Positions 50,851 through 58,947 of a stretch of DNA of 64,000 bases are shown one piece after another. The stretch spans positions 333,501 through 397,500 of the forward strand of contig NZ_CP059997.1 of assembly GCF_018736145.1 (NCBI RefSeq). Direction: 5' to 3'. The notes beneath the pieces were generated by a model. It did not search any database. It was not told where the DNA came from and worked only from the letters and a program-made list of their open reading frames with translations. Source of the stretch: Amycolatopsis sp. CA-230715 (GTDB lineage: Bacteria; Actinomycetota; Actinomycetes; Mycobacteriales; Pseudonocardiaceae). The translations under genes and the position numbers were made by a program. How positions within the stretch are numbered: the stretch's first letter is position 1; each line of letters opens with the position of its first letter.

Positions 50851-51700
50851 GTAGCCGCCTGGCCTTTCTGGCAATGAAGTTCAGAGAATCCCGTGGGCTG
50901 AGCGCATGGTTGAGGAGTTCACTCGCCGCCTTCTGGTACTCGCTCACCTCGCCGAGACCCTCCACTACAAGACTCGAAGTAAGATTCCCGAGAAAGATCA
51001 CCGGCGCCCCTTCCGGCCTCTGGATGATCAAAAACCCGCCGCTGAGCCCTGCATGCGCCTTCCCCGCGTTCGGCACCACTCGGACCTCCGTCGCCCGGCG
51101 GCCAGACAGCGCGATCAAGTGCTCAAGCTGGCGGCAATGCACTTCACGGCCACCGATAACTCGGTGTATCGCAAACTCGTCGAGAATGAACCGCATCTGG
51201 GGCGGGCTCCACCGCTGTCGCAACGCTTCCTGGCGATCCATCCGCTCGCGGACTCGCTGCTCCACCATGTCCCGCGGCACCACACCGGACTCGATCATCA
51301 GCGCGCGGGTGTACTCCTCAGTCTGCGCCAGGCCGGGAATGACTGCGATTTCGAAGCTGACCAGGGTGTTCGCGGCGGCTTCCAACCCGGAAAGGGTTTC
51401 GACCCTCGCCTCGATCGGCAGTTCGTGGCGCTGCCACCAACCGCGTTCCGCCGACTCCGCTGCCAGGTCGAGGAGGTGCTGCCGCTTCGAGCCGACCACC
51501 CCGTAGGCCGCGAGCAGACCGGAAACATCCTCGGTCGAAGCGAAACTCTTGCCGTTCTCGATGCGGCTGATCTTGCTCGCCGAGGCGTTGATCCGTGCTC
51601 CGGCGGCCCGGACGTTCAAGTTCGCCTGCTCACGCAGAACTCGCAGGCTCTGCCCGAGCTTCTGCGCACGCACGGTCGAGTCCGACTCAGTCATGGTCAT
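50792..51700 (-). CDS. XRE-family regulator with DUF5753 domain
   Basis: 302 residues. Helix-turn-helix at about 14-65 (LGQSLRVLREQANLNVRAAG; ASASKISRIENGK), then a DUF5753 domain with ERGWWQRHELPIEA, VSFEIAVIPGLAQTEEYTRAL and RFILDEFAIHRVIGG. These regulators are partnered with DUF397 proteins, and such a gene overlaps its 3' end here. ATG at 51700 is chosen; ATG at 51694 and a GTG at 51718 are in frame too. In Streptomyces such pairs influence differentiation. Confidence 0.88.
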   Translation of the reverse strand: MTMTESDSTVRAQKLGQSLRVLREQANLNVRAAGARINASASKISRIENGKSFASTEDVSGLLAAYGVVGSKRQHLLDLAAESAERGWWQRHELPIEARVETLSGLEAAANTLVSFEIAVIPGLAQTEEYTRALMIESGVVPRDMVEQRVRERMDRQEALRQRWSPPQMRFILDEFAIHRVIGGREVHCRQLEHLIALSGRRATEVRVVPNAGKAHAGLSGGFLIIQRPEGAPVIFLGNLTSSLVVEGLGEVSEYQKAASELLNHALSPRDSLNFIARKARRLHAGVTQGNQPSLVVGQEQL

Positions 51701-51803
51701 GCGGCCATCATCGTTCACGAGTCACCATGCTCAGTGCAGCTGCGAGCACCAAGCGCTGGAAACCGCCCGAAAGCAGCAACTGTTTCAAGGTTGCAACGCG
51801 ACA

Positions 51804-51809
51804 TATGAT
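51804..51809 (+). promoter_or_regulatory. -10 element of kinase-like gene
   Basis: TATGAT lies eight bases before the GTG at 51817. That spacing implies a leaderless transcript and argues against the ATG at 51805, which would sit inside the -10. Confidence 0.45.
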
Positions 51810-51816
51810 CTTGACC

Positions 51817-52602
51817 GTGCCTGCTCCCTCGAATGCCGTAATCGCCGCCTTTGGTGCCACCGGAACCCCCGTCCTCCTCGCTGGGGGCAAAGGCGGCACC
51901 TGGCGGGTCGGCGATCTCGCCTTCAAGCCGGTCGAATTCCTGCCCGAGACCCGGTGGCGTGCCGAGGTGCTCGCTTCGCTACCCGAATCGGTCGATTTCC
52001 GGGTTCCGAAACCAGCCAAAGCGGCAACCGGAGACTGGGCGATGGAAGGCTGGGAGGCCAGCGAACTGGTCGCCGGTGAGTCCGATGTGGACCGACAGGA
52101 CGAGGTGCTGCGCGCCGGGATCGCCTTCCACGCGGCGATCGCCGACCTGCCACGACCATCCTTTTTGGACACAAGAGACGACCCGTGGTCCTACGGTGAC
52201 CGGGTTGCCTGGGAGGAGCGCGCCGTGCAAGCCTCCCCCGCGGCCAAGGCCCTGCTGACACCGCTGTTGGAGGTACGGCGGCCGGTCGAGCTGCCGTCGC
52301 AGGTGGTCCACGGTGATCTGCCGGGCAACGTGCTGTTCGCCGACGGGCTGCCTCCCGCGGTCATCGACTGGCCCGCCTACTGGCGGCCGACGTCGTGGGC
52401 GTACGCGGTCGCGGTCGCCGACGCGCTGTGCTGGTACGGCGCCGGACCACCGCTCGTCGCGCGCTGGGCGCGGCTGCCCGAGTGGGGGCAGATGCTCGTC
52501 CGCGCGCTGATCTACCGCATCGTCACCCACGACGTGGCGTCCACATGGGACACCGCGACAAGCAGGGCGTACCGGCGCGCGATCGACGTCGTACTGGCCT
52601 AG
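51817..52602 (+). CDS. TIGR02569-like aminoglycoside-phosphotransferase-fold protein
   Basis: 261 residues. N-lobe with WRVGDLAFKPVEF and catalytic loop VVHGDLPGNVLF, followed by AVIDWPAYWRP in place of the DFG-like IDW(G/E). The overall pattern follows actinobacterial TIGR02569 proteins of the APH/choline-kinase fold. Catalytic Asp and Asn (HGD....N) are there, so kinase activity is feasible; the substrate is unknown. Its stop overlaps the convergent rluD-like stop by three bases. Confidence 0.82.
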   Translation: MPAPSNAVIAAFGATGTPVLLAGGKGGTWRVGDLAFKPVEFLPETRWRAEVLASLPESVDFRVPKPAKAATGDWAMEGWEASELVAGESDVDRQDEVLRAGIAFHAAIADLPRPSFLDTRDDPWSYGDRVAWEERAVQASPAAKALLTPLLEVRRPVELPSQVVHGDLPGNVLFADGLPPAVIDWPAYWRPTSWAYAVAVADALCWYGAGPPLVARWARLPEWGQMLVRALIYRIVTHDVASTWDTATSRAYRRAIDVVLA

Positions 52603-53525
52603 TTCTCGTCGCGGAGGATCTTCAGCGCGTTCGCGAGATCGTCCGGGTACTCGGCTTCGAACTGGACCCAGCGCCCGTCGGCGGGGTGCGCGAAGCCGAG
52701 CGTCCGCGCGTGCAGCCATTGCCGGGACAGGCCCAGTTTCCTGGCCAGCACCGGGTCCGCGCCGTAGGTCAGATCGCCGACGCACGGGTGCTTCAGCGCT
52801 GAGAAGTGCACGCGGATCTGGTGTGTGCGGCCGGTTTCGAGCTTGATCTCGGCCAGCGAGGCGGCGCGGAACGCTTCCACCACCTCGTAGTGCGTGACGC
52901 TGGGGCGCCCGCCCGCGACGACGGCGAACTTGTAGTCGTGCCGGGGGTGCCGGTCGATCGGCGCGTCGATGGTGCCGCGCGTCGGGTCCGGGTGGCCCTG
53001 CACGACGGCGTGGTAGCCCTTGTCGACGGTGCGCTCCTTGAACGCGCGCTTGAGCACGGTGTACGCGTGCTCGCTCTTCGCGACCACCATCACCCCGGTG
53101 GTGCCCGCGTCGAGCCGGTGCACCACGCCCTGCCGTTCGGCGGCACCGGAAGTGGCGATCCGCAACCCGGCCGCGGCGAGTCCGCCGACGACGGTCGGGC
53201 CGGTCCAGCCGGGGCTCGGGTGCACGGCGACGCCGACGGGTTTCGAGACCACCACGATGTCGTCGTCATCGTGCACGATCCGCATGCCCTCGACCGGTTC
53301 GGCGACGACCTCGACCTTGTTCTCCGGTTCCGGCATGGTCACTTCGAGCAGCCCGCCCGCGGTGAGCCGGTCCGACTTGCCGACCTGGCGGCCGTCGAGC
53401 AGCACCTCCCCGGTCTCGGCCAGTTCGGCGACCACGGTCCTGGACAGCCCCAGCATCTTCGCCAGCCCCGCGTCGACGCGCATCCCGTCGAGCCCGTCGG
53501 GGACCGGCAGCATCCGCGCGCTCAC
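52599..53525 (-). CDS. rluD: RluD-like pseudouridine synthase
   Basis: 308 residues. S4 RNA-binding domain at 15-70 (RVDAGLAKMLGLSRTVVAEL), catalytic domain with Asp139 in GVVHRLDAGTTG, and later LETGRTHQIRVH and GDLTYG. Modifies uridines in 23S rRNA helix 69 or a similar site. GTG at 53525 overlaps the lspA stop; the lspA-rluD pairing is conserved in actinobacteria and many other bacteria. Confidence 0.92.
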   Translation of the reverse strand: MSARMLPVPDGLDGMRVDAGLAKMLGLSRTVVAELAETGEVLLDGRQVGKSDRLTAGGLLEVTMPEPENKVEVVAEPVEGMRIVHDDDDIVVVSKPVGVAVHPSPGWTGPTVVGGLAAAGLRIATSGAAERQGVVHRLDAGTTGVMVVAKSEHAYTVLKRAFKERTVDKGYHAVVQGHPDPTRGTIDAPIDRHPRHDYKFAVVAGGRPSVTHYEVVEAFRAASLAEIKLETGRTHQIRVHFSALKHPCVGDLTYGADPVLARKLGLSRQWLHARTLGFAHPADGRWVQFEAEYPDDLANALKILRDEN

Positions 53526-54106
53526 GCCTTCGCCGCCTTCCTGCTCCGCGACGAGGTGCCGTCGTAATCCTTGCCCCGCAACGAAAGCACCACGATGAGC
53601 GCCGCGCCGACGCAGATGCACGAGTCGGCGACGTTGAACACCGGCCACGTCTCGCCGTTGGGCGAGAAGAGCGAGATGAAGTCGATGACGTGGCCCTGCA
53701 ACGGCCCCGGCGCGCGGAAGAGCCGGTCGGTGAGATTGCCGAGCGCTCCGGCGAGCACCAGGCCGAGCCCGATCGCCCAGCCGGCGGACCGCAGGCGCCG
53801 CGAGAGCCAGATGATCGCGCCCGCGACCACCACGGCCCCGATCGCGAGGATCCAGGTCATCCCGGTGGCGAGCGAGAACGCGGCGCCGGGGTTGCGCACG
53901 ATCTGGAAGTACACCAGCCCGCCGAGCGCGCGCACCGGCTCCCTGCCCTCCCACGCAGACAGCGCGAGCACCTTGGTCAGCACGTCGGCGGCGAGCGCCG
54001 CGACGGCGACCGCGGCCACCAGCGCGACGCGCCGCTTCGGCTGGGTGGCGGGGATGTCCGGCTCGGCTTCGGCCATGTCCGGACCGGAGGTCTGTTCGGT
54101 GCTCAC
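53522..54106 (-). CDS. lspA: Lipoprotein signal peptidase
   Basis: 194 residues, four transmembrane helices. Catalytic aspartates in GNLTDRLF and FNVADSCI, and the substrate-contact run VRNPGAAFSLA are intact. It removes signal peptides from prolipoproteins such as the one encoded at 21012. GTG at 54106 gives the start STEQTSGPD; GTG at 54121 or ATG at 54061 are alternatives. A long charged tail (KDYDGTSSRSRKAAKA) follows the last helix. Confidence 0.93.
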   Translation of the reverse strand: MSTEQTSGPDMAEAEPDIPATQPKRRVALVAAVAVAALAADVLTKVLALSAWEGREPVRALGGLVYFQIVRNPGAAFSLATGMTWILAIGAVVVAGAIIWLSRRLRSAGWAIGLGLVLAGALGNLTDRLFRAPGPLQGHVIDFISLFSPNGETWPVFNVADSCICVGAALIVVLSLRGKDYDGTSSRSRKAAKA

Positions 54107-54139
54107 CGGCCCATTGTCCACGCACGCGCCCGCGCGGGT

Positions 54140-54883
54140 TCAGTCGCCACCGGTGACCGGCTCTGGCGGGCGACGCCCGGCGACCAGCGCCACCAGCCCG
54201 GCGACGACCAGCACGATCGCGGCCGGGTCCACCACACCGGTGTCCTCCGGCAGGATCGTCGCGAACAGCAGGAACGCCACCGCGAACCCGGCGAGCACCA
54301 GGGAGCGTTCGAGCACGGCGAGCACCAGCAAGCCGAGGCAGATCAGCCCGGCGGGACCGAGCTGCGGCCGCGCCGCCACGAGCGCTCCGTAACCACCGAC
54401 GGCCGCCAGCACGACACCCAGCATCGTCAGCCATCGCCGCCCGCTGCCGAAGTAGCCGACCACCAGCGCGCACAGCCCCACCAGCGCGAGCGGCCCGCAC
54501 AGGTTCGCCACCATCGCCGCGCCCCTGCCGGACCCGGCCATCTCGGCGAACGCGGCGGCCACCGCGATCCCCAGCACTCCACCCGCCGTGACCGCGACCG
54601 TCGTCCTGGCCCGGACCGGCTTCCCGAAGCCACGGGCGCGCAGCACGAAGAACAGGACCGTCAGCAGGAAAGCCACACCCAGCGCGTACGACCAGTGGAA
54701 CGGTGGCGCCGCGGGTCCGACCGCTACCGCGACCGCGGTCCGCTCGGACGACGGTTCGTACAGCGGCACCAGCAGGCCCGGTTCCGCGACCGGTGCGGGC
54801 AGCACGCCGGTCACGAACATCGCGAGCCCGAGTGCGGCGAGCGGGAACCAGTACGGGTACCGCCCGTGGATCAGCGCTTTCAT
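54140..54883 (-). CDS. Polytopic membrane protein of unknown function
   Basis: 247 residues, about eight hydrophobic helices, no soluble domain. MKALIHGRYPYWFPLAALGL at the N-terminus, a short loop with two Pro-Phe-His (PPFHWSY), and small Gly-rich helices. GGGGGTG upstream of the ATG at 54883. It lies between lspA and the PLP enzyme, same strand, with 33-39 bp gaps. No family recognised. Confidence 0.7.
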   Translation of the reverse strand: MKALIHGRYPYWFPLAALGLAMFVTGVLPAPVAEPGLLVPLYEPSSERTAVAVAVGPAAPPFHWSYALGVAFLLTVLFFVLRARGFGKPVRARTTVAVTAGGVLGIAVAAAFAEMAGSGRGAAMVANLCGPLALVGLCALVVGYFGSGRRWLTMLGVVLAAVGGYGALVAARPQLGPAGLICLGLLVLAVLERSLVLAGFAVAFLLFATILPEDTGVVDPAAIVLVVAGLVALVAGRRPPEPVTGGD

Positions 54884-54922
54884 TTCACCCCCAAGGGAAA
54901 CGGGGGCCAGCGTAGTGGTCCG

Positions 54923-56275
54923 TCAGTCGCGCAGGAACGAGGGCAGCGCGCGCGGATCCGGGGTCGGGGCCCAGCGACCTTCGACGACCGCGTAGGACCA
55001 GCGCGCACCCCGTGCCACGATCTGGCGCAGCGCGAGCAGCAGCCGGTCGATGTGCTCCTCCGTGGTGCCGAGGCCGATGCTCACCCGCACGGCCTGCTTG
55101 GCGTCGACACCGGTGCGCGCGATGAGCCCGCGCGTGGCGATGTGGGCGCAGAAAGCGCCGTCGCGGACGCCGATGCCGTACTCCGCCGAGAGCACCGCAG
55201 CGAGCCAGCCGGGTTCGAACCCGTCGAGCACGAAGCTCACCGTGCCGACCCGGTCACCCGCGTCTTCGAAAAGCCGCAGCTCCGCCAAGCCCGGCACCGA
55301 CTGGAACCCGCGCCGCAGCTTCTCCAGCAGCACGTGCTCGTGCGCTTCGAGCGCCTCGCGGTTCGCCGCGAGTTGTTCGCAGGCGACGCCGAGCGCGTAC
55401 ACGCCGACGGTGTTCGGCGACCCGGCCTCGTGCCGCTCCGGCCCCTGGTTCCAGACGACACCGATTTCCTCGCCAGTACGGGAAACCGCCTTGCTCGCAC
55501 CGCCGCCCGCGAGGTACGGCTGAGCGGCCCGCAGCCAGTCCGCCCGCCCGACGAGCACACCGGCCCCGAACGGCGCGTACAGCTTGTGCCCGGAGAACAC
55601 CACGTAGTCCACATCGGACTCACGAAGGGAAACCCTGCGGTGCGGGGAAAGCTGCGCCGCGTCGAGCGCGATCCGTGCCCCGCGGCGACGCGCCACGGCG
55701 GCGATCTCCGCGACCGGGAGCACCTCGCCGGTCACGTTCGACGCGCCGGTGAGCACCACCAGCCTCGGGCCCTCCGCGCACGCGGCGAGCGCACTGTCCA
55801 CAGCGGACACCGCGGCGAGCCTGGTGGCGGGCAACGGGATCCGGTGCACGTTCGGGCCCCGCCACGGGAGCAGTGCCGCGTGGTGCTCGCTGTCGAACAC
55901 GACCACCGAGGTGTTCTTCGGAACCGCGCGGGCGAGCAGGTTGAAGGAATCGGTGGTGTTCCTGGTGAAGATCACGGTGTCGCCGGCGCGGGCGCCGGTG
56001 AAGCGCCGGACGATGTCCCGCGTGCGCTCGTACAGCTTCGTGGAAACCTGCGACGCGAACCCGGCGCCGCGGTGCACGCTGGCGTACCAGGGAAGGAACT
56101 CGTCGACGGCGTCGCGGACGGCGTCGAGACACGGCGCGCTCGCCGCGTGGTCGAGGTTCGCGTACCCGATCTCGTCACCGGTGACCAACGGGACCCGCAG
56201 TCGCGCACCGGCCACGGCGGGAAGCGGCGTGGCGGTTTCGGCGGGAACGGCGGTGCGGTCGAGTGCGAGAGTCAT
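54923..56275 (-). CDS. Class V aminotransferase/cysteine desulfurase-like PLP enzyme
   Basis: 450 residues. Fold-type I PLP enzyme with Schiff-base Lys231 in FSGHKLYAPFG, cofactor contacts SEHHAALLPW and LDAAQLSPH, and RTGEEIGVVWNQ further on. It resembles cysteine desulfurases and selenocysteine lyases rather than amino-acid aminotransferases. GAGGAGG precedes the ATG at 56275. A SAM-IV riboswitch stands directly upstream, so expression falls when S-adenosylmethionine is plentiful and the enzyme is probably in methionine/cysteine sulfur metabolism. The exact substrate is unknown. Confidence 0.85.
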   Translation of the reverse strand: MTLALDRTAVPAETATPLPAVAGARLRVPLVTGDEIGYANLDHAASAPCLDAVRDAVDEFLPWYASVHRGAGFASQVSTKLYERTRDIVRRFTGARAGDTVIFTRNTTDSFNLLARAVPKNTSVVVFDSEHHAALLPWRGPNVHRIPLPATRLAAVSAVDSALAACAEGPRLVVLTGASNVTGEVLPVAEIAAVARRRGARIALDAAQLSPHRRVSLRESDVDYVVFSGHKLYAPFGAGVLVGRADWLRAAQPYLAGGGASKAVSRTGEEIGVVWNQGPERHEAGSPNTVGVYALGVACEQLAANREALEAHEHVLLEKLRRGFQSVPGLAELRLFEDAGDRVGTVSFVLDGFEPGWLAAVLSAEYGIGVRDGAFCAHIATRGLIARTGVDAKQAVRVSIGLGTTEEHIDRLLLALRQIVARGARWSYAVVEGRWAPTPDPRALPSFLRD

Positions 56276-56287
56276 CGGAGGCCTCCT

Positions 56288-56428
56288 CGGGTCAGGGACC
56301 CGCTGGAGGGCCCGCGCTTGCCCGTCGCACCTCGCGACGAGCCAGGTCCTCACCCGGGGCACCCCACCGCGGTTGGAGGGTTGCCGGCCAGCAAGCCGGG
56401 GCTTCGCGCTGGCACTCGTGACCTGCCG
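56288..56428 (-). promoter_or_regulatory. SAM-IV riboswitch with translational expression platform
   Basis: Read on the minus strand from about 56428: GGTCACGAGTGCCAGC, CCCCGGCTTGCTGGCCGG, AACCCTCCAACCGCGG, TGGGGTGCCCCGGG, closing at GACC near 56345. These blocks follow the SAM-IV consensus in order and spacing. A -10-like TATGGT lies just upstream (56433-56438). Downstream are two hairpins: CGTCGC/GCGACG (56323-56339) and CGGGTC/GACCCG (56288-56302), the latter flush against the GAGGAGG ribosome site, suiting control of translation. Confidence 0.92.
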
Positions 56429-56516
56429 GAGACCATAGCCGAACCGGCAGGGTCCGCGCGAGCGATCTTCCACGGGTTGAGACCGCGCTCACACGGACCA
56501 GGCCGGGCCGGGAGGA

Positions 56517-57209
56517 TCAGCCGTCGTAGCGGAAGTACCCGGGCAGCTGCACGACCTCGTTCGTCTTGACGTTGGTCGCGGTGCCCTTGTACTGCTCCGC
56601 CTCGGCCTTGAAGAGCCAGCCACCGAAGGTGTGGCCGTCCACCGCGACGCCGACGTCGTTGGCCACCTCGGTGGACAGGCGGTCGTAGGAGACGTTGTCC
56701 CAGTTACCGCTCGGGATCGGGCCCGCCGCGTTCGACAGCGCCGCCGCACCACCGAGCGTCCACAGCGTGAAGTGCACGTGCGCGCCGGTGGTGTGCCCGC
56801 CGCACGGCAGCGCGTTGCCGATCGAGCCGAGCACGGTGCCCGGCTCGACCTGCTGGCCGTCGGCGACCTTGATGCCTTCCATGTGGTAGTAGCCGGTGCG
56901 CCAGCCGTTCACGTGGTCGATCGTCACCCAGTCGCCGCCGGAGCAGTGCTGGAGGTGCACGGTGCCGCCGAGCGGCGCGCGCACGGTCGAGTCGTCGGGG
57001 TTGAAGTCGATCGCGTTCTTGACGCCGCTGCCGCCGTCGTCCGAGTGGATGCCGGCGGACCCGGTCTTCTGCCCGGCCGCGAACGGCAGGCCGAACGCCG
57101 GGAAGCCGTCGTCGGCGCTGGCGGTGCTGATCGCGGTCGGCGAGACGAGCAGGACACCGGCCAGCACGGCGGCACCGGCGTACCCAAGACGAGACGAGGT
57201 TTTCGTCAC
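56517..57209 (-). CDS. Secreted M23 (LasA/LytM-type) peptidase-like protein
   Basis: 230 residues. Signal peptide 1-32 (GYAGAAVLAGVLLVSPTA..SA). M23 zinc ligands: His55 and Asp68 (GIHSDDGGSG; AIDFN) and HTTGAHVHF near 139-147. The wide His-Asp spacing is the LasA type. It would cut peptidoglycan cross-bridges or accept a structural role. AGGGAG before the GTG at 57209. The C-terminal 60 residues (GVAVDGHTFGGWLF and onward) form an extra small domain. Confidence 0.88.
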   Translation of the reverse strand: MTKTSSRLGYAGAAVLAGVLLVSPTAISTASADDGFPAFGLPFAAGQKTGSAGIHSDDGGSGVKNAIDFNPDDSTVRAPLGGTVHLQHCSGGDWVTIDHVNGWRTGYYHMEGIKVADGQQVEPGTVLGSIGNALPCGGHTTGAHVHFTLWTLGGAAALSNAAGPIPSGNWDNVSYDRLSTEVANDVGVAVDGHTFGGWLFKAEAEQYKGTATNVKTNEVVQLPGYFRYDG

Positions 57210-57231
57210 TCTCTGTTCTCCCTAAGGCCCG

Positions 57232-57261
57232 GACTTCACCCCAGCGAGCGCTTGTGAAGTC
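57232..57261. promoter_or_regulatory. Inverted repeat in M23 peptidase leader
   Basis: GACTTCAC (57232-57239) and GTGAAGTC (57254-57261), perfect, 14-nt loop, starting 23 bases before the GTG and just upstream of the ribosome site. It could be an operator or a leader hairpin. The rest of the 147-bp gap is AT-richer (57300-57330) and probably holds the promoter. Confidence 0.4.
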
Positions 57262-57356
57262 GTCGAGGTCGGCAAAAGTCGGCGAACATTAACCCGAACA
57301 GGCCAACAAGGGAATATAAAAGAATGAAATTGTCCACCACTCTGGCGGGTTTCGCG

Positions 57357-58835
57357 CTATCTGCCGGATTCGCCGCGCCAGCGGGCCAGCCTGCCCGCCC
57401 TGTCGACGGCCCTGATGCGCCGTTCCGCGGCGTCGCGCGCCTTCTCCGTGGTCACCACGAGCAACTGGTCGCGCTCCTGCAACCGGCTCGTCTTCTGCGG
57501 CGTGAACCCGGCGCCGTCCCGGACCACCAGGCTCACCGTGGCCCCGGCCGGCAGCCTCAGCTCCGACAGGTACACGCCGTGCATCCGCGAACCCGGCTGG
57601 ATCCGCACCTGCAGCAGCTCGGCGCCCAGCTCGTCCAGCGGCGCGGCGTCGACCTCCAGCTCGGTCGGCCCGCCCTTCTCGCTGAGCCCCAGCAGCTTCG
57701 CCAGCGGCGCGAGGGTGGTGCCCTGCAGCACGGTCAGCACGATGACGAGCACGAACACGGCGTCCACCAGCCGCTGCGCGCCGGGCACCCCTTCGGCGAG
57801 CGGGATCAGCGCGAGCACGATCGGCACCGCGCCCCGCAAACCGGCCCACGACAGGAAAATCTGGTCGCGCCACGGGACCCGGAACGGCAGCGCCGAACAG
57901 AGCACGGACAACGGCCTCGCGAGCAGGAGCAGCACTCCCCCGGCGACGAGGCCGGGCACGAGCGCCTCCAGCAGCCGTTCCGGCGACGCGTACAACCCGA
58001 GCAGGACGAACAACCCGATCTGCGCGAGCCAGCCGAGCCCCTCGGCGAAGGAGAGCGTGTCCGAGCGGTGCGGCAGCTTCGAGTTGCCCAGCACCACCCC
58101 GGCGACGTAGGTCGCCAGCAGTCCCGACGCGTGCGCGAACTGCCCCGACGAATAGGCGAGGACGCACACCGCGACCGTCGCGAGCGGGTACAGGCCGGTG
58201 GCGGGCAGCGCGGCCTTGCGCAGCGCGAACGCGCCGAGCCAGCCGAAGCCGAGCCCGATCGCGAGCCCGGCGCCGAGTTCGTAGATCACCAGCAGCGGCA
58301 GCGTCCAGTCCACTGTGGTCCCCTCGGCGAGCACCACGACCGCGATGTAGACCGGCGCGTCGTTCATCCCCGACTCGAGTTCGAGCGCGCCGACGAGCCG
58401 TTTGCCGATGCCCGCGGTGCGCAGCACGGAGAACACCGCGGCCGCGTCCGTCGAGGCGAGCACGGATCCCCACAGCAGGGCCATGCGCCAGTCCAGCCCC
58501 AGCAACCAGTGCAGGGCGGCGCCGGTGACCGCGACGCTCACCACAACGGCCACTGTGGACAGTGCGATCCCGGTGCCCAGCGCGGGTTTCACCGCAGACC
58601 ACCGCGTGGTCAGGCCGCCCTCGGTGAGGATCATCACGAGTGCGGCGAGCCCGAGCGACTGCGTCAGCGTCGGGTCGTCGAAGCGGACGCCGAACCCGGC
58701 TTCCCCGATCAGGACGCCGATTCCCAGGTACAGCAGCAAGGACGGCAGGCCGAGCCGGATCGACACCCTGACCGCGATCACCGACGCGAGCAGCACCGCC
58801 GCGCCGGTGCCGAGAATGACCGGAAGCTGGTCCAT
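57357..58835 (-). CDS. CPA1-family K+(Na+)/H+ antiporter with RCK-C domain
   Basis: 492 residues. Twelve or so helices with LASTDAAAVFSVL and LESGMNDAPVYIAVVVLAEG (the acidic ion-binding pair) and SWAGLRGAVPIVLAL, then a cytoplasmic RCK-C (TrkA-C) domain from about 400 (LLQVRIQPGSRMHG; LVVRDGAGFTPQ). This NhaP2/CvrA plan handles cation efflux and pH control. AAGGAGG supports the ATG at 58835 rather than the upstream GTG. Confidence 0.9.
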   Translation of the reverse strand: MDQLPVILGTGAAVLLASVIAVRVSIRLGLPSLLLYLGIGVLIGEAGFGVRFDDPTLTQSLGLAALVMILTEGGLTTRWSAVKPALGTGIALSTVAVVVSVAVTGAALHWLLGLDWRMALLWGSVLASTDAAAVFSVLRTAGIGKRLVGALELESGMNDAPVYIAVVVLAEGTTVDWTLPLLVIYELGAGLAIGLGFGWLGAFALRKAALPATGLYPLATVAVCVLAYSSGQFAHASGLLATYVAGVVLGNSKLPHRSDTLSFAEGLGWLAQIGLFVLLGLYASPERLLEALVPGLVAGGVLLLLARPLSVLCSALPFRVPWRDQIFLSWAGLRGAVPIVLALIPLAEGVPGAQRLVDAVFVLVIVLTVLQGTTLAPLAKLLGLSEKGGPTELEVDAAPLDELGAELLQVRIQPGSRMHGVYLSELRLPAGATVSLVVRDGAGFTPQKTSRLQERDQLLVVTTEKARDAAERRIRAVDRAGRLARWRGESGR

Positions 58836-58947
58836 CCCCGCCTCCTTCCGCCCCACCCGTGGGTCTCCACAATAGATGTGGGGCCCGTCGCCGCTGACCG
58901 GTGCACCCGGAAAACCGCGAAACCGTTGGGAGGGAACGAAAACACGC

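Noticed and set aside
57210..57356. Possible c-di-AMP (ydaO) riboswitch before the M23 peptidase
   Set aside because: GGGGTGAAGTCCGGG looks like part of the motif, but the ribosome site follows at once and the remaining conserved blocks are missing.
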